Source: Acinetobacter nectaris CIP 110549
Lineage (GTDB): Bacteria; Pseudomonadota; Gammaproteobacteria; Pseudomonadales; Moraxellaceae
Direction: 5' to 3'
Length of the DNA stretch: 64,000 nucleotides
NCBI RefSeq assembly: GCF_000488215.1
Contig: NZ_KI530712.1
Coordinates: 624,881-688,880, forward strand
Below, piece after piece: positions 50,407 to 58,408 of the stretch. Positions within the stretch are counted from its first letter, which is position 1; every line of letters starts with the position of its first letter. The translations under genes were made by a program, and so were the position numbers. The notes under the pieces were generated by a model. It did no database searches, was not told the DNA's origin, and saw only the letters and a program-made list of their open reading frames with translations.

Positions 50407-50910
50407 TTACGTGGACTGCTCCTGCAAAGCTCTCGCCTTGGTAAACAGCCCTTGAATAAAATTTCCCATGCTGTCACGAATTACCGCAACAACGAGTGCA
50501 AGCATCTGCCCCAACTCCAAATCATCAAACATGATTGTATTGTTTTGACAAACCTTTGCACCATTTCGAGTGCAAACTGATAAACACTTGTGAATCACAT
50601 AGTCCACATCTTCTTGAGGAAGCTCGGCAAATGATTTTGTGAGTGGAGATAGTGCACCTGATAAACCATTTAGGGATTTGAGATCAACTTTGTTAAGCAA
50701 GTCATCAATGTTATTAATATCAAGCTTTTCAATATCTAGCTCTTCATCAATTTTCTTTAGTGTTTTAACCAAACCACCATGCATAATTTCAGAAATCACA
50801 GGAATGATATGCGGTGTCATCGGTGATATTTTTCTTGATACGTGTAGTTGATCAAATGCATTTAGCTTTTGAATCGCGTACATTTGTCCGCCAATTTCTA
50901 AAGTCATCAT
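50407..50910 (-). CDS. tail assembly chaperone, 167 aa
   Basis: This is the counterpart of lambda gpG: a helical protein of 167 residues coded between the tail tube and the tape measure, with an acidic middle (DEELDIEKLDINNIDD) and a C-terminal helix ending in FIQGLFTKARALQEQST. It would coat the tape measure during tail assembly. Near the 3' end the codons GGA AAT TTT form the in-phase heptamer A AAT TTT, so a fraction of ribosomes may shift -1 into the next frame. It starts 6 bases after the tube gene. Confidence 0.8.
   Translation of the reverse strand: MMTLEIGGQMYAIQKLNAFDQLHVSRKISPMTPHIIPVISEIMHGGLVKTLKKIDEELDIEKLDINNIDDLLNKVDLKSLNGLSGALSPLTKSFAELPQEDVDYVIHKCLSVCTRNGAKVCQNNTIMFDDLELGQMLALVVAVIRDSMGNFIQGLFTKARALQEQST
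50458..50464 (-). promoter_or_regulatory. candidate -1 ribosomal frameshift heptamer AAATTTT
   Basis: On the reverse strand the sequence A AAT TTT is in phase X XXY YYZ with the chaperone frame (codons GGA AAT TTT). The -1 frame is open from this point to the stop at 50213, with no stop codon between, and the downstream frame lacks a credible start. Confidence 0.72.
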
Positions 50911-50916
50911 ATTTAA

Positions 50917-51360
50917 TTACTCGTATGTACCCAATTTCATATCAATTTTGATTGCATCAAACACCCAGTCAACTGTTGCACCATCTTCTGCTGCGTTGTA
51001 ATCAGGTGCTTTTTGAAAAGCAAGCTTGGTGCCTGTGACGTTATCGCCTGAAGCATCGTTGTTTAAAGTAAAATTATTCTTTCCCCATTTTTTAGAACTT
51101 GCCGACTGTGTGTTATACAAATTCATCAGTTTGGCATTTGCAGGAGATGTTTTTAAAAGACGTACTGTAATTGTCCCAGACTTACTACAGTGTAGAGAGT
51201 GCATCCCTTCGCCATCTGCACCAGTTGTCATCGTGTTTTTGTTTTCTGACATGGAAATGGTGATACCTTCTTTTGCAATCGCAGCACCATAACCCAAGTC
51301 AATCGAACCATCATCGCTAACCAATGTGGCATGTGTGTCCATAAAAGACCAAGTTGACAT
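50917..51360 (-). CDS. DUF3277 family tail tube protein
   Basis: A 147-residue protein of the DUF3277 family, the tail tube of this phage type. Its pattern is present: SFMDTHATLVSDDGS, then IDLGYGAAIAKEGITIS, ENKNTMTTGADGEGMHSLHCSKSGT and LKTSPANAKLMNLYN. It follows the sheath gene by about 10 bases and precedes the tail chaperones, as in other DUF3383/DUF3277 phages. A ribosome-binding site GGAGAAAA lies before the ATG. Confidence 0.87.
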   Translation of the reverse strand: MSTWSFMDTHATLVSDDGSIDLGYGAAIAKEGITISMSENKNTMTTGADGEGMHSLHCSKSGTITVRLLKTSPANAKLMNLYNTQSASSKKWGKNNFTLNNDASGDNVTGTKLAFQKAPDYNAAEDGATVDWVFDAIKIDMKLGTYE

Positions 51361-51370
51361 TATTTTTCTC

Positions 51371-52492
51371 CTAGCGGTTTACTGACACAATCACATCAGC
51401 AAAGTGTGTTGCATCTGCAAGTTTTGAGGCGATTTGGAATACTGGTGATTTACGTGCTTCACGATCTGCTTGAAGTTGATCATCCAAACTATTGGCAAAG
51501 ACGTAATAACCCTTTGTGAGATAGTCACCTGATTTAAGTGTTCCAAACTCATCACCATTCCATACACCACCTGCAAGCAATCCATTGGTAACGCCTTGCT
51601 CACTTACTTTTTCAAGTACGGCACATTGACGATTTACACCTGCAGGTGTTTGCGGAATTTTGGTCGTTGTTGTGTAGTAAAGATTCCATAATGCGGTTTC
51701 TAAGGCATTTTGGTACCAATCCAAACCATGGACTTCATCAAAGAATGAACCATTAGACATTACGCCTTCTTGCAGAATTGCCGTGTCATTGTTGTACTCA
51801 GCAAAGACATTGCCATTATTTGCAGTGATATTGGCTGCTTGTGAAACTTTCAGGTCTTCAGGAGTGATACCAGGTAGTTGCTTAAACTTTAGCGTAATGG
51901 TGGTATTTGTACCCTCAAAATTCACAGTAAAGGCACGACCAAATACTGAGACATCAGCATATTTAGTAGAACTTGAGTAAATCCAAAATGTACGTTTATA
52001 CCCTGCTTTAGATAACTTCACACCAATGTTGTCAGTGTTTGTCTTATCAAGCACATTTACATCTTGTGTTGTGTGGCCATATAAACGACTCGGGCTTGCA
52101 GCTTCAATCAGTGATGCAACCGATAGAACATCACTATCAACAAGATCATCTACAATAACAAGTCCATACCATTTTAAGGAGTCCAAACATGCAGATACCG
52201 CATCAGTAACCTTTTCAGGTGTTGCAGATGTTTTATCCCAGTGCCCGATATATAACGTACGTGGCTTTGGTGATTGAGAGAAGTAAACAACTGCAGCCTT
52301 GTATTCAGGTGAGTCTGTACCAAAATCATTGCCTACAGATACAGCATCTGAATATAGGCGAATACGCTCAGTTGTACTAATTACGTTTGGCGTGGTACCT
52401 AAAATAAGTAGAGAGCCAAATGATCGTGGCCCTGCCGCTAAAGCAGCAATAGAAACGCTGACATTTACGACATTAGAAGTAGGGAGTGTCAT
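51371..52492 (-). CDS. DUF3383 family tail sheath protein
   Basis: A 373-residue protein of the DUF3383 family, which acts as the contractile tail sheath. The start VVNVSVSIAALAAGPRSFGSLLILGT is a family hallmark, followed by IRLYSDAVSVGNDFGTDSPEYKAAVVYFSQSP and PRTLYIGHW. Later strands have LKFKQLPGITPEDL and the C-terminal domain has DYLTKGYYVFANSLDDQLQADREARKSPV. Its presence with a tube and baseplate J is the main evidence for a contractile phage. Confidence 0.9.
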   Translation of the reverse strand: MTLPTSNVVNVSVSIAALAAGPRSFGSLLILGTTPNVISTTERIRLYSDAVSVGNDFGTDSPEYKAAVVYFSQSPKPRTLYIGHWDKTSATPEKVTDAVSACLDSLKWYGLVIVDDLVDSDVLSVASLIEAASPSRLYGHTTQDVNVLDKTNTDNIGVKLSKAGYKRTFWIYSSSTKYADVSVFGRAFTVNFEGTNTTITLKFKQLPGITPEDLKVSQAANITANNGNVFAEYNNDTAILQEGVMSNGSFFDEVHGLDWYQNALETALWNLYYTTTTKIPQTPAGVNRQCAVLEKVSEQGVTNGLLAGGVWNGDEFGTLKSGDYLTKGYYVFANSLDDQLQADREARKSPVFQIASKLADATHFADVIVSVNR

Positions 52493-52501
52493 TGATGACT
52501 C

Positions 52502-53038
52502 CTAGCTATTTTTTAAGTTAATTTGAAAGTTTTCAAATGTGCGAATTGGAACTGTTCGTTGTGTTTTGCGTCTGAATGTGGCGGTCATGTCATGCCGCTG
52601 CACCCACTGTTGGTTTAGAAAGTCAGGTGCAGCAATGATTTGATCAACAGAAACGAACTTAATTTGAAATTGACTGAGTTGAGCGATATTTTGTGGAATT
52701 GCTAATCCATCTTTGAGTAAGTTGATATTGCTTTCAGATGATGGGCCATAAAATGAAATCAGCACTTGTATAGACTCATGCCGAATAGATACGGCTGAAT
52801 CATCTTGCTGTTCAAAGTATGGGGAATCGTTTGGCTCTGTAACCTTTACGCCAAAAGCGCACCAATCTGTATTGATGTCAGGTGTAGGTAAAGGAACCTG
52901 TTGCCATCGTGGGCGAACCAAAGTGCCATCCATTGCAACGACTGCACGAATGAAAGCTTGGAATATATCTCTTAACTCTTGATCGTAAGCAACCCCACCT
53001 GTTGGCACAATGTAGCCACCAGTTGTGGAGTCTGTCAT
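52502..53038 (-). CDS. neck terminator / LIC_12616-like tail completion protein
   Basis: A 178-residue protein matching the LIC_12616-type neck or tail terminator family: GGVAYDQELRDIFQAFIRAVV is followed by RPRWQQVPLPTPDINTDWCAFGV. The middle has SIRHESIQVLISFYGPSSE, and the end is basic, NLKNS. It sits just upstream of the sheath gene, where the tail terminator is coded. It probably caps the tail tube or joins it to the head. Confidence 0.83.
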   Translation of the reverse strand: MTDSTTGGYIVPTGGVAYDQELRDIFQAFIRAVVAMDGTLVRPRWQQVPLPTPDINTDWCAFGVKVTEPNDSPYFEQQDDSAVSIRHESIQVLISFYGPSSESNINLLKDGLAIPQNIAQLSQFQIKFVSVDQIIAAPDFLNQQWVQRHDMTATFRRKTQRTVPIRTFENFQINLKNS

Positions 53039-53041
53039 GGT

Positions 53042-53413
53042 CTATCCTGAAAGTGGTTTTAGCTCACAAACTGCCTTAACAAAACCTTGTCCAAAGTGAG
53101 CATTTGAGAGCACCTGTGAAACAATATAGGTCTTTCCTCGCCACTGAATTTCATCGGCACGAGTCGAGCTATCACCTGAAGTGAGATTGAACTGTGTATG
53201 AATGTTAATAGCACCTTTAATCAAAGTACCATCTTCTCTACGATCCATATTCAGACCATTATTTGTCGTCACAACACCTGCAAATGGAGTGCTTTGTAGT
53301 GAGGTACTAGCAGTACCATTCTGTTGAGGAACCACCTGAATGCGATTGCAAATTAAATCAGTCGTCATAAAGTCAGGATCAAGTAATACATCAGACACAT
53401 CAAGATTGGGCAC
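53042..53413 (-). CDS. head-tail connector-region protein, 123 aa
   Basis: A 123-residue protein in the connector run between the gp10-like gene and the neck terminator. It starts LDVSDVLLDPDFMTTDLICNR and has a beta-rich second half (GKTYIVSQVLSNAHFGQGF). The pattern resembles phage proteins listed as head closure or minor structural proteins (first-strand 'DPDFxTT', C-terminal 'WRGKxYxV'). No family name is assigned with certainty. It overlaps the preceding gene by 14 bases. Confidence 0.68.
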   Translation of the reverse strand: MPNLDVSDVLLDPDFMTTDLICNRIQVVPQQNGTASTSLQSTPFAGVVTTNNGLNMDRREDGTLIKGAINIHTQFNLTSGDSSTRADEIQWRGKTYIVSQVLSNAHFGQGFVKAVCELKPLSG

Positions 53414-53906
53414 GATTCACCTCCTTATCCCCATCCATGACAATGTATGTTTGAGAGTTTCTATATTGACCTGTATCTACAAGCGGTTTTGTTGAAGTTC
53501 TACCACGAGATAAGCGATTACGAATCGTTGCGGGTGCAAGTGGAATAAAATCACCTTCATTGATGATATTTTTAACACTACTCATTGCTTTCATGCCCGC
53601 AGTATTCAAATAGAAATACATTTTCTTTTGGTTGCCATCGAGCGCTGCATCTATGGCTTTTGTAAGCTGTTGTGAAATAAAGCCCTGAACCTCTTCAACA
53701 CCTCTCACCAAATGAGGGCGAGGCGGTAAATTTGTTGCTGGCGATCCATTCTCTAGCAAATAACCAATTTGGGCATTGGTTAATTCACTATCTGTTCTTT
53801 CAGCACCACTATCAGGAACACCTACAAGTACATCTGTTTTTGAGAGTTGTGAGACTGCTTCTAAAATATCAATCAGCCCCACACCTGTTGATGTGACACT
53901 ACTCAT
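53400..53906 (-). CDS. HK97 gp10-like virion morphogenesis protein, 168 aa
   Basis: A 168-residue connector protein. The core phrase NAQIGYLLENGSPATNLPPRPHLVRGVEE is shared by phage morphogenesis and gp10-like proteins (N-x-x-x-A-x-x-x-E-x-G-x-P-P-R-P). Near the C terminus it has LAPATIRNRLSRGR and KPLVDTGQYRNSQTY, the conserved 'PLxDTGxxxxSxxY' end. It probably joins the head or tail tube. It overlaps its neighbours by 4 and 14 bases. Confidence 0.85.
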   Translation of the reverse strand: MSSVTSTGVGLIDILEAVSQLSKTDVLVGVPDSGAERTDSELTNAQIGYLLENGSPATNLPPRPHLVRGVEEVQGFISQQLTKAIDAALDGNQKKMYFYLNTAGMKAMSSVKNIINEGDFIPLAPATIRNRLSRGRTSTKPLVDTGQYRNSQTYIVMDGDKEVNRAQS

Positions 53907-54289
53907 AATTGAACACCACCTGCACCCACCATTCTAGCAAGTTGCAGAAATTGAATGCCCCATGTTGTTTGATTCCATTGCCCTGCATCATCAAGCGTTA
54001 CGCCTGATACATCCATTGACTTAGAAACACTATCAACAGACTTGGAAGTTTCATTGCCCACAACCTTTCCTGTATCAGCACCAATGAGTGCAGCACTCAT
54101 TGTGCGTTTATATAGTGTTAGGTAATGAGCAATAAAAAAGGTTAATCCCTCATCCAACAGATCATCCCATCGTTTTTCAGGCAACAACTTCACACCGTAA
54201 TTTAGGTAAAAATTAAACTGTGATGATGGGTAAGCATTTACATCTGCAAACATCGGCATTGATTCACGAAAAGATGATTCTGTTAACAT
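53903..54289 (-). CDS. DUF4054 family head-tail connector protein
   Basis: A 128-residue helical connector protein of the DUF4054 family: the start is FRESMPMFADVNAYPSSQF, followed by LPEKRWDDLLDEGLTFFIAHYL and the C-terminal WNQTTWGIQFLQLAR. In related phages it lies downstream of the capsid and is proposed to be the gp6/gp15-like connector. It starts 2 bases after the STY1053-like gene and overlaps the following gp10-like gene by 4 bases. Confidence 0.86.
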   Translation of the reverse strand: MLTESSFRESMPMFADVNAYPSSQFNFYLNYGVKLLPEKRWDDLLDEGLTFFIAHYLTLYKRTMSAALIGADTGKVVGNETSKSVDSVSKSMDVSGVTLDDAGQWNQTTWGIQFLQLARMVGAGGVQL

Positions 54290-54291
54290 GA

Positions 54292-54561
54292 TTACTTCGC
54301 CTTAGTATCTTCGATTTGTTTTTGCAGATCGGCAATCGTTTTTTGTGCAGCAGCAAGTTCCGCCTTTAAAGATTCGACCTCTTTTTTATGAGCATCGTCC
54401 TTAACTGCATCTGATGTGATTGGCTGAGAATGCGCTTTGACGTACCAATGGTCGGCAATATCTTGCTCGACCTCTTGTAGCCCCGACTTTAATTCGACTG
54501 GATCTTCAGCAGAAAGATGGATCAGCAAATCTTTGGATAAGAGAATCTGTACTTTTGACAT
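54292..54561 (-). CDS. STY1053-like phage protein, 89 aa
   Basis: An 89-residue protein that follows the major capsid gene. The N-terminal half is compact (VQILLSKDLLIHLSAEDPVELKSG), with DIADHWYVKAHS, and the second half is a predicted coiled coil (KKEVESLKAELAAAQKTIADLQKQIED). This matches the STY1053-type phage-associated family placed next to DUF2184 capsid genes. Function unknown; a scaffold or capsid-associated role is possible. Confidence 0.78.
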   Translation of the reverse strand: MSKVQILLSKDLLIHLSAEDPVELKSGLQEVEQDIADHWYVKAHSQPITSDAVKDDAHKKEVESLKAELAAAQKTIADLQKQIEDTKAK

Positions 54562-54571
54562 GTCTTACTCC

Positions 54572-55576
54572 TTAGATACCATCTGCATAGAATGCTGTTT
54601 CAGGGTATACCCATTCGACAACACCTAAACGACCATAGTAAGTCACAAGCTGACGTAAATCGCGATATTCAAGCGGTGTGCGTTGTAGTGGTACCAATGG
54701 TAATCGAACACGGTTTTTATCTTTTGTGTAAGCAACCATACGATCTGTACCACCAACCCCACGACCTGATAACCACTTCAATGGTTGAATATCTAAAGGA
54801 CGGCCATTGGCACTGTTTGATAAGCTGTTTGCTTTTAAAAATTCTAGAACTGAAATATTGCCAGCTTCTGATACTTTACGAGTAACCAATAAGCTAAATT
54901 GTGTCGGTGAAATTAGAAGCTTGTCAGGAACAATCGCAAAACCTGTTGCAACCCATGATTGATTTAGTACCAAGTTCACATCTGCAAGAATTTCATCAGC
55001 AGTTTTGCTCTTCCAGTCAGCTTTACCTGATGCCCCAACAGGAACATTGGTTGAGCCAACTTTGCTGCTAGTTACAAGGCCTTCGACACCCAAAATATCA
55101 TCGCCAATATAAGCTTGCTCATCAACATCCATATTATATTTCAGCATCATGCCGCTATATTTTTGCGTATCAATTGGACGGCCAACTTGTTGAGCAGATG
55201 CAAGCTCTGGAAGCGTCCAACCTAATTGCATCCCCCATAAAGTTAATGGGTTTGCTGTTTTACTAATATCCAAAGCTAAGCCATGAATTGCATCAGTTTC
55301 TTTACCAATCCAAGATTTACCATTTGGCGATGCACCACCAGCAGCTGCAAAAGTTGAGTTAGTAAATGATGAGACCTCATCAGCAATCGATACATCTTCA
55401 CGTAAATCAATATCACGAGTCCACGTCACAGATGCCAGTGGATCATGCATGGTCTGATCTAGTCGCTCTAGCTCACCAATAACAAAAGCACCTGCACTAT
55501 CAACAGTTTGAGCATCAAACGTCTGCCACGAATCACGTGTTTGAGCACGAGTTTTAGGTAAAATTAAAGAACCCAT
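54572..55576 (-). CDS. major capsid protein (DUF2184 family)
   Basis: A 334-residue HK97-fold capsid protein of the DUF2184 family. Features: an N-terminal arm with RELERLDQ-like helix (ELERLDQTMHDP), PLASVTWTRDIDLREDVSIADE, then the spine and A-domain region GLVTSSKVGSTNV and ending with GVVEWVYPETAFYADGI. It lies after the cement protein gene and before the connector genes. A GAAA-loop hairpin lies just upstream of its start. Good ribosome-binding site GGAGATAAATA before the ATG. Confidence 0.9.
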   Translation of the reverse strand: MGSLILPKTRAQTRDSWQTFDAQTVDSAGAFVIGELERLDQTMHDPLASVTWTRDIDLREDVSIADEVSSFTNSTFAAAGGASPNGKSWIGKETDAIHGLALDISKTANPLTLWGMQLGWTLPELASAQQVGRPIDTQKYSGMMLKYNMDVDEQAYIGDDILGVEGLVTSSKVGSTNVPVGASGKADWKSKTADEILADVNLVLNQSWVATGFAIVPDKLLISPTQFSLLVTRKVSEAGNISVLEFLKANSLSNSANGRPLDIQPLKWLSGRGVGGTDRMVAYTKDKNRVRLPLVPLQRTPLEYRDLRQLVTYYGRLGVVEWVYPETAFYADGI

Positions 55577-55603
55577 ATTTATTTATCTCCGCACATAAAA
55601 AAA

Positions 55604-55617
55604 GCACCTTTCGGTGC
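55604..55617 (-). terminator. GAAA-tetraloop hairpin before the major capsid gene
   Basis: On the reverse strand GCACC-GAAA-GGTGC is followed by seven T. It lies 20 bases after the cement gene stop and 28 bases before the capsid start. Confidence 0.72.
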
Positions 55618-55636
55618 TGTGCATATTTGGTATTTT

Positions 55637-56113
55637 TTAAATGTTGTAAGCGATTTCTACATTGCCATTAGCATCGGCATCAGCCATGAAATATGCATCA
55701 ACTGCAATGGTCTCATTTGTTGTCGCAATAGCCTCAATACCACCTAACGGCTTAGCAGCAGAGTCATTAGCTACACGCACATAAACAGGTGCACCTTTTT
55801 TCGCAACACCCGCATTATTAAGTACAGTCATGTATCCACGTTTCAGAACATCATTAATTGTTCCTGATGTTGGAGCAGATGAACCGAGTGATGTTGCTTG
55901 ACCTTGAAATGGATAGTCACGAACCAGTATTCCGTATGGTTTGGTTGTGTCTGCTGTTGGCGGGACAAAACTACCATTTGCATCAATGATGCCGAACAAT
56001 CCGCATGATGCAAACTGAGCACCTAAATGGTGTGCTTCGATAGTTGATTGTGATTTACGAGAAACATCACCCGGAATGCCTGAAGGCATGCGGTATAGAA
56101 ATGAATTACCCAT
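55637..56113 (-). CDS. structural cement (capsid decoration) protein, gp24-like
   Basis: A 158-residue beta-rich protein coded just before the major capsid gene. The start is GNSFLYRMPSGIPGDVSRKSQSTIE, a family pattern, then FGIIDANGSFVPPTADTTKPYGILVRDYPFQG and KRGYMTVLNNAGVAKKGAPVYVR. These match gp24-type cement proteins, which bind the outer capsid surface to stabilise it. It follows the DUF2213 gene by 12 bases. Confidence 0.84.
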   Translation of the reverse strand: MGNSFLYRMPSGIPGDVSRKSQSTIEAHHLGAQFASCGLFGIIDANGSFVPPTADTTKPYGILVRDYPFQGQATSLGSSAPTSGTINDVLKRGYMTVLNNAGVAKKGAPVYVRVANDSAAKPLGGIEAIATTNETIAVDAYFMADADANGNVEIAYNI

Positions 56114-56125
56114 ATTATAGAGTCC

Positions 56126-57490
56126 TTATTTATTCCAAAATTCGCGGTTTTTTGCATTGATATCGGCAATGCTCATTGGTGCACGACCAAAATCTTTAGT
56201 TGAAACGCCTGAGCGGATACCTTTTGCATTATTTTTTAATTTAATGAGTTCTGATGCTCCAACAAACGCAGCATCAATGGTATGACTTGGCAATTTGTCA
56301 AAATCAGTACTACCACCTGTAAATGGTGTGATTGCACTTAATCCATCTTGTGTTTTAACTGCCTGTTTTAGTACTTGGCGCTTTGTATTTAATACAGCCT
56401 TGCCATTGTTTGCACTGTCAAATGTTGGGGTACGAAATCCCGGTGAAAGGATTTCTGCACGAGACAACACTTCTGTAAGAGAGTCGCCTGTATATGTACG
56501 AACACCTTCATCAGAAAGCTTTTTACCTGCGCCCGGTTCCGTTAGATCTTCACCATCTTTGGTTTCTTTTGGGTCGCCATCTTCATCAGAAGTTTCCTTA
56601 CCTTCTTCACCCTCATCCTTGGTCTTATCTTTTGCCTGTGAGCGAATGAAAGCATCCATAGTTTTCATCAGTTTTCGCATATCACTACGAAGTGCTGCAT
56701 CACCTGTTTTGGTTTTTCCTTCTTCCTCTTCATCAGAAGTTTTTTCAGGTTCTTCATCTGAAGTTGGTCGATCCTGTTCTGGATCTCGGTTTTCTTCATC
56801 TTCAACTTGTTTAGCGATTTTTTCTGCTTCATCAGCATCACGAGTAAAAACAAGACTACGAATTCGATCACCAATACTTACTCGTTTTTTAGTGGGCTTT
56901 GTCGCCATAAAACTATCTCCTATACGGCATCGTGAACCACAACGCCCTTTATCAACTAATGCAACGTGATTACCTAAAATGTTGCTCTGAACCCCTTTAC
57001 CCACACTAACTTCTTGATAGTCAGCATCGTAGCCAAGAGAAATTTCAACTTTTCCATCCATAACTTTATCGATGGTTTCTTTATCTGTAATAAGTAGATC
57101 AGCAAGCAAAAATTCATCATCAGGGCTTTCACCACGATGAACATTTTGTGTTGTACCTACTGTGAGTTCTTTCCAATTTTCAGGACTTACCCATTCGTTA
57201 GGATGGTCATCTGTAACTGACTTTCCCTCAAAACTTGAAATCGTTTTTGGATCGAATAACTCATCTTCACCACGCTCAATCAAGATCAAACCTGTATTGT
57301 CAGCAGTAACAGGAACTTCACCTTTGCCATATTGCAGAACACCAATTCGTGCGACAGCAACATCACGACATAGCAAATAACCTTCAGGTGTGGTTTCGCG
57401 TGTACGTCCAATCTTGCCAGTGGTATAAAGATTTGATCGATCTAGGGTTCGACTATCTTTCGTTTTCTTTTTAAACATGATTTCATTCAT
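56126..57490 (-). CDS. DUF2213 prohead protease with acidic scaffold-like region
   Basis: A likely capsid maturation protease with scaffold, 454 residues if started at 57490 (MNEIMFKKKTK); a start at 57478 (MFKKK) is also possible. The N-terminal DUF2213 protease domain (about 15-210) has TDDHPNEWV, the Ser motif VEISLGYDADY and the His motif ILGNHVALVDKGRCG. A very acidic Glu/Asp/Thr/Ser-rich region (about 225-330, EEEEGKTK) resembles a scaffold domain. The C-terminal part is helical. It overlaps the small gene upstream by 8 bases, suggesting translational coupling. Confidence 0.85.
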   Translation of the reverse strand: MNEIMFKKKTKDSRTLDRSNLYTTGKIGRTRETTPEGYLLCRDVAVARIGVLQYGKGEVPVTADNTGLILIERGEDELFDPKTISSFEGKSVTDDHPNEWVSPENWKELTVGTTQNVHRGESPDDEFLLADLLITDKETIDKVMDGKVEISLGYDADYQEVSVGKGVQSNILGNHVALVDKGRCGSRCRIGDSFMATKPTKKRVSIGDRIRSLVFTRDADEAEKIAKQVEDEENRDPEQDRPTSDEEPEKTSDEEEEGKTKTGDAALRSDMRKLMKTMDAFIRSQAKDKTKDEGEEGKETSDEDGDPKETKDGEDLTEPGAGKKLSDEGVRTYTGDSLTEVLSRAEILSPGFRTPTFDSANNGKAVLNTKRQVLKQAVKTQDGLSAITPFTGGSTDFDKLPSHTIDAAFVGASELIKLKNNAKGIRSGVSTKDFGRAPMSIADINAKNREFWNK

Positions 57491-57635
57491 CTTTTTTGGG
57501 TGATTGGCTTTGAGGCACTCCATCACAGATATAGGAAACCAAAGGCTCAAGTACTCTTACAATATAGTCATGGTTAATTATTCTTTGCTCTAATGCTTGC
57601 TGAACAAGTATTAAACGTACTTCATTTCTAGTCAT
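57483..57635 (-). CDS. small phage protein, 50 aa
   Basis: A short gene between the MuF-like gene and the DUF2213 gene. The start at 57635 (MTRNEVRLILVQQ) is favoured because AAGGAAAA precedes it; the open frame runs further upstream to 57728 without a better start. The product is helical and ends in SPKKDE. No family is recognised. It is translated from the late message and its stop overlaps the next start. Confidence 0.62.
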   Translation of the reverse strand: MTRNEVRLILVQQALEQRIINHDYIVRVLEPLVSYICDGVPQSQSPKKDE

Positions 57636-57660
57636 ACTATTTTCCTTGGGCAATAAAAAA

Positions 57661-57674
57661 GAGCCTTTCGGCTC
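57661..57674 (-). terminator. GAAA-tetraloop hairpin at the end of the MuF-like gene
   Basis: On the reverse strand GAGCC-GAAA-GGCTC is followed by six T. It overlaps the last base of the MuF-like stop codon, so only an imperfect or regulated stop of the late message is expected. Confidence 0.7.
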
Positions 57675-58408
57675 TAGTAATCTTCGGGAACAACAGGTTC
57701 GGCATAACACCGACAATTTGGAAAGCATCCAGCATGACCTGTCATATTGTCTAACGTTGGTGGACTATCCCATCGCACAAATTTTCCATCCATTTCCTGA
57801 TGACTATGACGAACATCAGTATCTTTACTTGTACGCCAAATATAACCTTCAGAACCTAAATGCTCGGCACGTGCTTGCGTAAAGCTTGTTTGCGCTCTGC
57901 TTATCTCGGTTCGTGCGATTGTATTTGCTCTAGAATTTGCAACAGGGCCAGTTTCCATAACCATGTCGACGATTTCTTTTGTACGACCCCCACCGATAAC
58001 GGCTTTGGTTGCGAGATTTTGAACACGCTGGGCAGATTCTAAAGGCAAAGATTTAATGAGATTGACTTGCTCATCAAGCAGCTGCTGATACGTTGCACCT
58101 ATAGGTGTATTTCGTATCTCATGCTGAACGCCTTTTGAAATATCCTTTGCATAAATAAGCCATGTCTTTTGATCCCGCAAAGCCACATCCATCATGATGC
58201 GACCTGCGGTATTTACAGCCCATTCATGCAATGTCGATGCATATTGGTTAAGTGCATTTGCAATGATGGGATAGTTATCTAGATTATTTAAATCAAATCC
58301 TTTAACAATCGTATCAATGTAAAACGCTATCTTTCGAAGCTGCTGGCTGTACCGTATCTCCACCTTCCTCGCTCGATGGGGGTTGATCCGTGTCAGTTGG
58401 TTTTTCAT
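57674..58408 (-). CDS. MuF-like minor head protein (SPP1 gp7 family)
   Basis: A 244-residue minor capsid protein. The N-terminal two thirds are helical, then the conserved SPP1 gp7/MuF core ANTIARTEISRAQTSFTQAR, GYIWRTSKDTDVRHSHQEMDGKFVRWDSPP and the Cys motif GCFPNCRCYAEPV near the C terminus. It usually binds DNA ends or internal capsid. It begins 95 bases inside the 3' end of the portal gene, in another frame, and has only a weak ribosome-binding site, so coupling to portal translation is likely. Confidence 0.88.
   Translation of the reverse strand: MKNQLTRINPHRARKVEIRYSQQLRKIAFYIDTIVKGFDLNNLDNYPIIANALNQYASTLHEWAVNTAGRIMMDVALRDQKTWLIYAKDISKGVQHEIRNTPIGATYQQLLDEQVNLIKSLPLESAQRVQNLATKAVIGGGRTKEIVDMVMETGPVANSRANTIARTEISRAQTSFTQARAEHLGSEGYIWRTSKDTDVRHSHQEMDGKFVRWDSPPTLDNMTGHAGCFPNCRCYAEPVVPEDY

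Noticed and set aside
56295-56969. A 224-codon forward frame antisense to the DUF2213 gene, rich in Ser.
   Set aside because: The composition is the mirror image of the acidic Glu/Asp-rich region on the other strand. It has no ribosome-binding site and no family features, and the reverse strand is clearly coding.
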